Positions 58,953 to 64,000 of a DNA stretch of 64,000 nucleotides are shown here, in pieces. Below the pieces are notes generated by a model. It was not told the origin of the DNA and ran no database searches. It saw only the letters and a list, made by a program, of their open reading frames with translations. The translations under genes were made by a program, and so were the position numbers. The DNA is from Simplicispira sp. 125. GTDB lineage: Bacteria > Pseudomonadota > Gammaproteobacteria > Burkholderiales > Burkholderiaceae_C. The DNA is taken from positions 992,001 to 1,056,000 of the forward strand of contig NZ_QEKM01000001.1 of the NCBI RefSeq assembly GCF_003096555.1. The letters are read 5' to 3'. Position 1 is the first letter of the stretch; the number at the start of each line of letters is the position of its first letter.

Positions 58953-60449
58953 ATGAACTTTGATCTGAAGACCCTGAACCTCGCTGGCGCAGTTGCTGAA
59001 AAGTGTGATCTGTTGGTGCTGCTGGTGCCAGAAGCATTCGTTCCGGGAGCGGATGCGCTCTCTGACTTGGTCACGCAGGCCTTCAAAGCCAAAGACCTCG
59101 ACGCCAAGCCTGGAAAACACTTGCAGATGTACCAGCCACAAGGGGTTGCGGCCCGCCGTGTGGTGCTGGCGGGTATCGGCCAGGGCGATGCGCGCGCGGT
59201 GCGACAAGCCATGGCGGCCATCGCTTCCGTGTTTCGGCAAGCGGCTGTCAAGCGTGCCGTTGTCTGTTTTGCGGCGTTGGCATCGCCTGCCGCCGTTGCA
59301 GCCGCTGTGCAAGGTGCGGCACAGGTCAGCTATGTCTATACCACGACCAAGCCCAAGGCAGAGGCTCGCAGCCTGGTCCGCGTGGTGATCGCAGTGGCCA
59401 ACGCAAATGCCGTGAACGATGCCTTCGAGCACAGCGCGGCGGTGGTGACAGGGGTGGAATTTGCGCGTGAATGGGGCAACCGCCCCGCCAACCATGCCAC
59501 GCCCGCCTTGCTGGCCGGAGCCGCCAAGGCCTTGGCCAAGCATCCAGGCATCCAGTGCAAGGTCATGGGGCCTCCAGAAGTGGCACGGCTGGGCATGGGC
59601 GCTTTCATGGCGGTGGCCCAAGGGTCGCACGAGCCCTTGCGCCTGATCGAGTTGCGCTACAGCGGGGCTGCCAAAACGCAGGCACCCGTGGTGCTGGTGG
59701 GCAAGGGCATTACCTTTGATACGGGCGGCATCTCCATCAAGCCAGCGCCCGAAATGGATGAAATGAAGTTCGACATGTGCGGTGCGGCCAGCGTGCTGGG
59801 TGTTTTCCGTGCGCTGGCCGAGCTGCAGCCCTCCATCAACGTCGTGGGCCTGATCCCTGCCTGCGAGAACATGCCCGATGGCCGTGCCATCAAGCCGGGC
59901 GATGTGGTCACCAGCATGAGCGGCCAGACCATTGAAATCCTGAACACTGACGCCGAGGGGCGTCTGGTGCTGTGCGATGCGTTGACCTACGCTGCGCGTT
60001 TCAAACCTGCGGCGGTGGTCGATATTGCAACCTTGACGGGTGCCTGTGTGATCGCACTGGGCGGCGTGCGCACCGGTATGTTTGCCTCGGATGATGCCCT
60101 GGCCAATGCCTTGCTGGCGGCGGGGGAGGCCAGCGACGACCTGTGCTGGCGCATGCCGCTGGACGATGACTATGCCGAAGGTTTGAAGACCAACTTCGCC
60201 GACGTCGCCAATGTGGCTGGTCGGCCTGGGGGCGCCATCTCGGCGGCCAAGTTCCTGCAGCGCTTTGTGGAGGGTGTTCCCTGGGCGCATCTGGACATTG
60301 CCGGAACGGCTTGGAAGGGTGGGGCCGCCAAGGGCGCCACGGGCCGACCTGTGGGCTTGCTAGTGCATTACCTGCTGGGCACGGCGACAGCGCCTGTCAG
60401 TGCAAAACCCAAAGCACGCCCACGCAAGGGGCCCGCGCGGGGTGCCTGA
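58953..60449 (+). CDS. pepA: Leucyl aminopeptidase (cytosol aminopeptidase)
   Basis: M17-family metallo-aminopeptidase of 498 residues, start at 58953 (MNFDLKTLNLAGAVAEKCD). The N-terminal domain varies as usual; the catalytic domain has GKGITFDTGGISIKPA near 250 (metal-binding lysine and aspartate) and the signature NTDAEGRLVL near 330. It removes N-terminal residues from peptides in the cytosol; in enteric bacteria PepA also binds DNA. Its start is 23 bp from the divergent lptF start, so the two promoters must reach into each other's coding start. holC follows after 6 bp. Confidence 0.96.
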   Translation: MNFDLKTLNLAGAVAEKCDLLVLLVPEAFVPGADALSDLVTQAFKAKDLDAKPGKHLQMYQPQGVAARRVVLAGIGQGDARAVRQAMAAIASVFRQAAVKRAVVCFAALASPAAVAAAVQGAAQVSYVYTTTKPKAEARSLVRVVIAVANANAVNDAFEHSAAVVTGVEFAREWGNRPANHATPALLAGAAKALAKHPGIQCKVMGPPEVARLGMGAFMAVAQGSHEPLRLIELRYSGAAKTQAPVVLVGKGITFDTGGISIKPAPEMDEMKFDMCGAASVLGVFRALAELQPSINVVGLIPACENMPDGRAIKPGDVVTSMSGQTIEILNTDAEGRLVLCDALTYAARFKPAAVVDIATLTGACVIALGGVRTGMFASDDALANALLAAGEASDDLCWRMPLDDDYAEGLKTNFADVANVAGRPGGAISAAKFLQRFVEGVPWAHLDIAGTAWKGGAAKGATGRPVGLLVHYLLGTATAPVSAKPKARPRKGPARGA

Positions 60450-60455
60450 GAGGCC

Positions 60456-60890
60456 ATGACAGACATTGAATTCCATTTCAATGCGCCAGACAAGCTGGTG
60501 CATGCGTGTCGCTATGCCCGCAAGCTCCTTAAAAACGACAGGCGCCTGGTCATCACGGGCCCCGAGCATGTGCTGGAAGATGTCGATGCTCTGTTGTGGA
60601 ACATGTCGGCACACGACTTTGTGGCCCACTGCCGCGGCGATAGCGATCCACAACTGTTGGATGCATCGCCCATTGTGCTGACATCGGACCCTAGCCAGTC
60701 TCCCCACCGTGATGTGCTGCTGAACCTGGGGGATACGCTTCCTCTGGCGTTTGAACGGTATAGCAAGCTGGTTGAGGTGGTCAGCGCCCATGATGAACCA
60801 GACCGCGCGCATGCGCGCATGCGCTGGCGCCACTATACCCAGCAGGGCTATGGCCTGGTCCGCCATGATCTGGTGCAGAAAGCTGATTGA
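60456..60890 (+). CDS. holC: DNA polymerase III chi subunit
   Basis: Protein of 144 residues. It matches the HolC pattern: MTDIEFHFNAPDKLVHACRY (beginning FxFNxPD...YACRLLRK), LLWNMSAHDFVAHCRGD near 47 and the central SPIVLTSDPSQSPHRDVLLN near 71. Chi links the clamp loader to SSB. The pepA-holC order is conserved in proteobacteria, which supports the call. Its stop overlaps the next start (TGATG), so the downstream hypothetical is co-translated. Confidence 0.93.
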   Translation: MTDIEFHFNAPDKLVHACRYARKLLKNDRRLVITGPEHVLEDVDALLWNMSAHDFVAHCRGDSDPQLLDASPIVLTSDPSQSPHRDVLLNLGDTLPLAFERYSKLVEVVSAHDEPDRAHARMRWRHYTQQGYGLVRHDLVQKAD

Positions 60891-61522
60891 TGTCGACCCT
60901 TCCACCCAGAACGCCGCCTCGGTTCGTGCCCACCTTGACCGAGGTCGTGCAACCCGGACCGATCGACACAAAGCCGGAATCTGCGGCTGTGCGCCCTGCG
61001 CAGACAGTCGGTGCATTGGCAAGTTCTGTTCGTCCATCCGTTCCGCCCGGCATTCCTGCCGCCGCGGTGGCGCTTCAGAAATCAGGCGTTTTGCCCGCTG
61101 TGCCACTGCCTCCACCGGCTGCAGCCGTTCGTGCTACCCCTGCAGTAGTACCGCCGCCCGCACCGCACTATGCTGCCTCACCAGTGCCGCCTCCACAGGA
61201 TATTGCTGGTTCCGTACCTGCAAGGGAGCTCCAAAAAACGTCTCCTGTCGTGCAAGAAGCAGGGGGCGGGTCTGCGACAGCCCGGCCGGCTCGTGTGTTG
61301 GCGGATGGGTTTGAAGAGATGATGGTGCACCGCGTCATGCAACGTGTCGATGTGATGCTGGAGCAGCGTCTGCGCGACGCGATTGCCTTGGTGGTGCAGG
61401 AGCAGACGCGCTCCGTACTGCCGCGTCTTCGTGAAGAAATCGAGTCGGTCGTGCGCCACTCTGTTTACGAGGCGGTAGCCGACGAACTGGCCAGCGGATC
61501 ACCAACCACTGCGCTGCGTTGA
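60890..61522 (+). CDS. Pro/Ala-rich hypothetical protein with a helical C-terminus
   Basis: Protein of 210 residues, ATG at 60890 overlapping the holC stop. Residues 1-135 are low-complexity, rich in Pro, Ala and Val (for example PLPPPAAAVRATPAVVPPPA), and the last 75 form charged amphipathic helices (VMLEQRLRDAIALVVQEQTR, LPRLREEIESVVRHSVYEAV). I recall similar Pro-rich DUF2486-like proteins behind holC in Burkholderiales, but the match is weak. No transmembrane helix or signal. The helical end could be an oligomerisation or docking segment. Function unknown. Confidence 0.75.
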   Translation: MSTLPPRTPPRFVPTLTEVVQPGPIDTKPESAAVRPAQTVGALASSVRPSVPPGIPAAAVALQKSGVLPAVPLPPPAAAVRATPAVVPPPAPHYAASPVPPPQDIAGSVPARELQKTSPVVQEAGGGSATARPARVLADGFEEMMVHRVMQRVDVMLEQRLRDAIALVVQEQTRSVLPRLREEIESVVRHSVYEAVADELASGSPTTALR

Positions 61523-61652
61523 CAGGGTTTTCGATGATTAATTCTTCTGCATTTCATCGTGTTCCCTAATGCCTTGTGGCGTAAATTGCGGTATGTTCCC
61601 CTGCGTTGAGAAACAAGAATAATCTCAGCGTTTATCTTTACTGGAGATTCCT

Positions 61653-62783
61653 ATGCAATTGAAGTTGAAACTGACCGTAGTTGCTGCTATCGCGGCTGTC
61701 ACCGGATTGGCCTCTGCACAAGAACAGGTGGTCAAGATCGGTCACGTGGCACCGGTTTCCGGCGCCCAAGCCCACTACGGCAAGGACAACGAAAACGGCG
61801 CGCGCATGGCTATTGAAGACATCAATGCCAAGGGCGTCACGATCGGTGGCAAGAAGATCAAGTTTGAACTGCAGGCCGAAGACGACGCAGCTGACCCCAA
61901 GCAGGGCACCGCTGCTGCGCAGAAGCTGTGCGACTCCAAGGTCGTTGGCGTGGTGGGCCACCTGAACTCGGGTACTACCATTCCTGCATCCAAGGTCTAT
62001 AACGATTGCGGTATTCCCATGGTCACGGGCGCTGCAACCAACCCCACCCTGACGAAGCCTGGCTACAAGACCACGTTCCGCATCATCTCCAATGACAACG
62101 CCCTGGGCGCTGGACTGGCAGCTTATGCCCATGACGTGCTCAAGCTGAAGACGGTTGCCATCGTCGATGACCGTACCGCTTACGGCCAAGGCGTGGCCAA
62201 TGTGTTCAAGAAAGTGGCTGCTGAATTGGGCATGAAGGTTGTCGATGAGCAATTCACCACCGACAAGGCCACCGACTTCATGGCGATTCTGACGGCCATC
62301 AAGGCCAAGAATCCCGATGGCATCTTCTTCGGCGGCATGGACCCCCAGGCTGGCCCTATGCTGCGCCAGATGGAGCAGTTGGGCATGGCCAACACGAAGT
62401 ATTTCGGTGGTGACGGTGTGTGCACTTCAGAAATCGCCAAGTTGGCTGCAGGCGCTAAAACCCTGACCAACGTGATTTGCGCTGAAGGCGGCGCATCGTT
62501 GGCCAAGATGCCTGGCGGTGTAGAGTGGAAGAAGCGCTACGATGCCAAGTACCCAGGTCAGTTCCAGGTTTACAGCCCCTACACCTACGATGCCACCACG
62601 CTGCTGGTTGACGCTATGAAACGCGCCGACTCTGTGGATCCCAAGGTTTACACGCCTGAACTTGCGAAGTCCAATTTTAAGGGCGTGACCGCCAATATTG
62701 CCTTTGAATCCAATGGCGAAATGAAGAACCCTGCCATCACGCTGTACAAGTATGTTGACGGCAAGAAGACTGCATTGAACTGA
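61653..62783 (+). CDS. Branched-chain amino acid ABC transporter substrate-binding protein, LivK type
   Basis: Periplasmic binding protein of 376 residues with CTGGAG upstream. Sec signal 1-22 ends TGLASAQ. Residues after it (VVKIGHVAPVSGAQAHYGKD, then GARMAIEDINAKGV) are the canonical LivK opening, and GHLNSGTTIPASKVYNDCGI near 100 with GAATNPTLT is the ligand-pocket stretch typical of amino-acid binders. A pair of cysteines (C92, C118) may form a disulfide. It is closer to real Leu/Ile/Val-binding proteins than the two at 505 and 3469. No permease is beside it, so it must serve a transporter elsewhere. Followed by a strong terminator. Confidence 0.92.
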   Translation: MQLKLKLTVVAAIAAVTGLASAQEQVVKIGHVAPVSGAQAHYGKDNENGARMAIEDINAKGVTIGGKKIKFELQAEDDAADPKQGTAAAQKLCDSKVVGVVGHLNSGTTIPASKVYNDCGIPMVTGAATNPTLTKPGYKTTFRIISNDNALGAGLAAYAHDVLKLKTVAIVDDRTAYGQGVANVFKKVAAELGMKVVDEQFTTDKATDFMAILTAIKAKNPDGIFFGGMDPQAGPMLRQMEQLGMANTKYFGGDGVCTSEIAKLAAGAKTLTNVICAEGGASLAKMPGGVEWKKRYDAKYPGQFQVYSPYTYDATTLLVDAMKRADSVDPKVYTPELAKSNFKGVTANIAFESNGEMKNPAITLYKYVDGKKTALN

Positions 62784-62822
62784 TCCGTGGTCAGGTTTGC
62801 GCTGGTTTAGGCCAGTGCACGC

Positions 62823-62853
62823 AAAAAAGGCTTCCTTTGGGAAGCCTTTTTTA
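62823..62853. terminator. Bidirectional rho-independent terminator
   Basis: AAAAAAGGCTTCC (62823-62835), loop TTTG, GGAAGCCTTTTTT (62840-62852). The A run and T run make it work for both the LivK-type gene and the convergent dehydrogenase gene, whose stop is at 62856. Confidence 0.9.
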
Positions 62854-62855
62854 TT

Positions 62856-63863
62856 TCAGCGCCTGACCTGTAGTGCGCCAGGGTTCACGATATTTGTGGG
62901 TGTACCTTTAATGAAATTCACCACGTTATCGAAAGCTGCACCGAAATACAGCTCATAGCTCTCCTGCTCGACATACCCAATATGCGGTGTGCAGATGCAG
63001 TTCTCCAGGCGCAGCAAGGCATGGCCTTGCAAAATAGGCTCGCTCTCGAAAACATCGACCGCAGCCATACCGGGGCGCCCACGGTTGAGTGCGGCGATCA
63101 GGGCATCGGGTTCGATGAGTTCGGCGCGCGACGTATTGACCAGCAGGGACGTGGGCTTCATACACGAGAGGGTTTCCAGTGTAACGACTCCCCGGGTTTC
63201 ATCGGTCAGGCGCAAGTGCAATGAAATCACGTCGCATTGCGCAAAAAATTCGTGACAGGTGGAAGCGACCTGGTACCCATCCGTCAGTGCCTGGACGCGC
63301 GATCCATCGCTTCCCCAGATGCGCACATTCATACCAAAAGCCTTGCCGTAACTGGCGACGAGCTGGCCGATGCGGCCATATCCCCAGATGCCCAAAGTTT
63401 TGCCGCGCAATACGTTGCCAACACCGAAATTGGGTGGCATTCCTGCCGCCTTCAGGCCCGATTGCTGCCAGGCTCCATGTTTGAGGTTGGCTATGTACTG
63501 GGGAAGCCGCCGCATGGCCGCCATGGTGAGTGCCCAGGTCAGTTCAGCAGGCGCCACCGGGGAACCCACACCCTCGGCCACGGCAATGCCGCGTTCGGTG
63601 CAGGCGCCCACATCGATATGGCTGCCGACCTTGCCAGTCTGAGCGATCAGTTTCAGACGGGGGAGTTTCTCGATCAACTGTCGTGAAATATGCGTGCGCT
63701 CACGCACCAGCACGATCACGTCGGCATCTTTCAAGCGCACCGACAGCTGCCCCAAGCCTTTGACGGTATTGGTATAGACCTTGGCGGAATAAGCGTCCAA
63801 GCGTGTGGCGCAGTGGAGCTTGCGCACGGCATCCTGGTAATCATCGAGGATCACGATATTCAT
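62856..63863 (-). CDS. D-2-hydroxyacid dehydrogenase (NAD-dependent) family protein
   Basis: Protein of 335 residues. I take the ATG at 63863 (MNIVILDDYQDAVRKL); an in-frame ATG at 63887 would add eight residues. The nucleotide motif is GKTLGIWGYGRIGQLVASYG near 150 (GxGxxG), followed by an acidic residue-free strand end IWGSDG. Catalytic Arg, Glu and His are expected in NTSRAELIEPDAL, VDVFESEP and CTPHIGYVE, all present. The family contains phosphoglycerate and hydroxypyruvate reductases; this subgroup with the opening ILDDYQ is of unclear substrate. Confidence 0.9.
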   Translation of the reverse strand: MNIVILDDYQDAVRKLHCATRLDAYSAKVYTNTVKGLGQLSVRLKDADVIVLVRERTHISRQLIEKLPRLKLIAQTGKVGSHIDVGACTERGIAVAEGVGSPVAPAELTWALTMAAMRRLPQYIANLKHGAWQQSGLKAAGMPPNFGVGNVLRGKTLGIWGYGRIGQLVASYGKAFGMNVRIWGSDGSRVQALTDGYQVASTCHEFFAQCDVISLHLRLTDETRGVVTLETLSCMKPTSLLVNTSRAELIEPDALIAALNRGRPGMAAVDVFESEPILQGHALLRLENCICTPHIGYVEQESYELYFGAAFDNVVNFIKGTPTNIVNPGALQVRR

Positions 63864-63915
63864 CCCGCCATTGTGCCTTGGCTCCATGGCGGTTCGCCGG
63901 CAACAACACGTAAGG

Positions 63916-63944
63916 CTGCTCCGGGGTCAAAGCACGCGGAGCAG
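63916..63944. other. Weak inverted repeat at the window end
   Basis: CTGCTCCG (63916-63923) and CGGAGCAG (63937-63944) around a 13-nt loop, 14 bp behind the stop codon of the cut gene at 63958. It may be the terminator stem of that gene; no T run is seen. Confidence 0.3.
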
Positions 63945-63957
63945 GAATGGGCGGGCG

Positions 63958-64000
63958 TTAGTGCTGGTTCTCGCTGGCGGCCAGTCGGTCAAGTTCAGCG
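63958..64000 (-). CDS. C-terminal end of an unidentified gene (cut by window edge)
   Basis: On the minus strand the last 43 bases read AELDRLAASENQH and a stop (TAA at 63960-63958). The short peptide is helical and charged like a real protein end, and the GC-rich codons fit. It is too short to name. It would be the upstream neighbour of the D-2-hydroxyacid dehydrogenase gene on the same strand. Confidence 0.4.
   Translation of the reverse strand, partial: AELDRLAASENQH

Noticed and set aside
1..64000. tRNA and rRNA genes
   Set aside because: No cloverleaf or rRNA-like stretch was noticed on reading both strands; a tRNAscan run was not possible.

Overview
The window is a high-GC bacterial chromosome segment. 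I infer a betaproteobacterium of the family Comamonadaceae (Acidovorax/Simplicispira-like). The reasons are the codon bias, the expansion of LivK/LivHMGF-type importers and acyl-CoA enzymes, the lptG-lptF/pepA-holC and cysB-type neighbourhoods, and a short palindromic repeat (core ATAGCTGCTAGCGCTT) that I associate with this family. No rRNA, tRNA, CRISPR array or intact insertion sequence was seen.

Layout. 1-346 is the cut start of a Crp/Fnr regulator. 505-8530 is a co-directional branched-chain-type ABC importer with two binding proteins, two permeases and two ATPases, plus an acyl-CoA ligase; it looks like uptake and CoA activation of an organic acid. 8687-17709 is a type I restriction-modification locus (hsdM, a DUF1016/YhcG nuclease, hsdS, hsdR, a YgjP-type metallopeptidase); a relic of the hsdM tail shows the nuclease gene was added between hsdM and hsdS. 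17821-31124 is a beta-oxidation and detoxification stretch (bifunctional hydratase/dehydrogenase, thiolase, acyl-CoA dehydrogenase, two SDRs, thioesterase, MDR reductase, GST, GNAT, M20 peptidase, Ogt). 31349-32209 is a GDT1/UPF0016 manganese exporter under a yybP-ykoY riboswitch that carries a MITE-like insert.

32368-45451 is the most unusual part. It starts with a large membrane PAS-GAF-GGDEF-EAL protein. Convergent with it is a minus-strand run of six exported proteins: a DUF1566 protein, two Sel1-repeat paralogues, a lipoprotein with a CsgG/HfaB-like region fused to a peptidoglycan-binding domain and a DUF4384-like domain, a 136-residue exported protein, and a 339-residue protein with seven about 40-residue Q/N-ladder repeats. 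A NarL-type response regulator and a HisKA_3 kinase diverge from the repeat protein. I propose a curli/holdfast-like amyloid fibre secretion locus of a kind I do not recognise as described.

45581-64000 is mostly core genome: tex, an HDOD protein, a patatin-like protein, Fe-alcohol dehydrogenase, an exported hydratase-like protein, alpha/beta hydrolase, a thioesterase-GNAT fusion, methionine-type aminotransferase, a CysB-family regulator, CbiX, LptG/LptF, PepA, HolC, a LivK-type binding protein, a D-2-hydroxyacid dehydrogenase and the tail of one more gene.

Two small mobile repeat families run through the window. One is the ATAGCTGC palindrome, eight copies, three of them read in frame inside acyl-CoA dehydrogenase, tex and the patatin gene. 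The other is an about 100-bp element with about 25-bp terminal inverted repeats, four copies, one of them inside the riboswitch.
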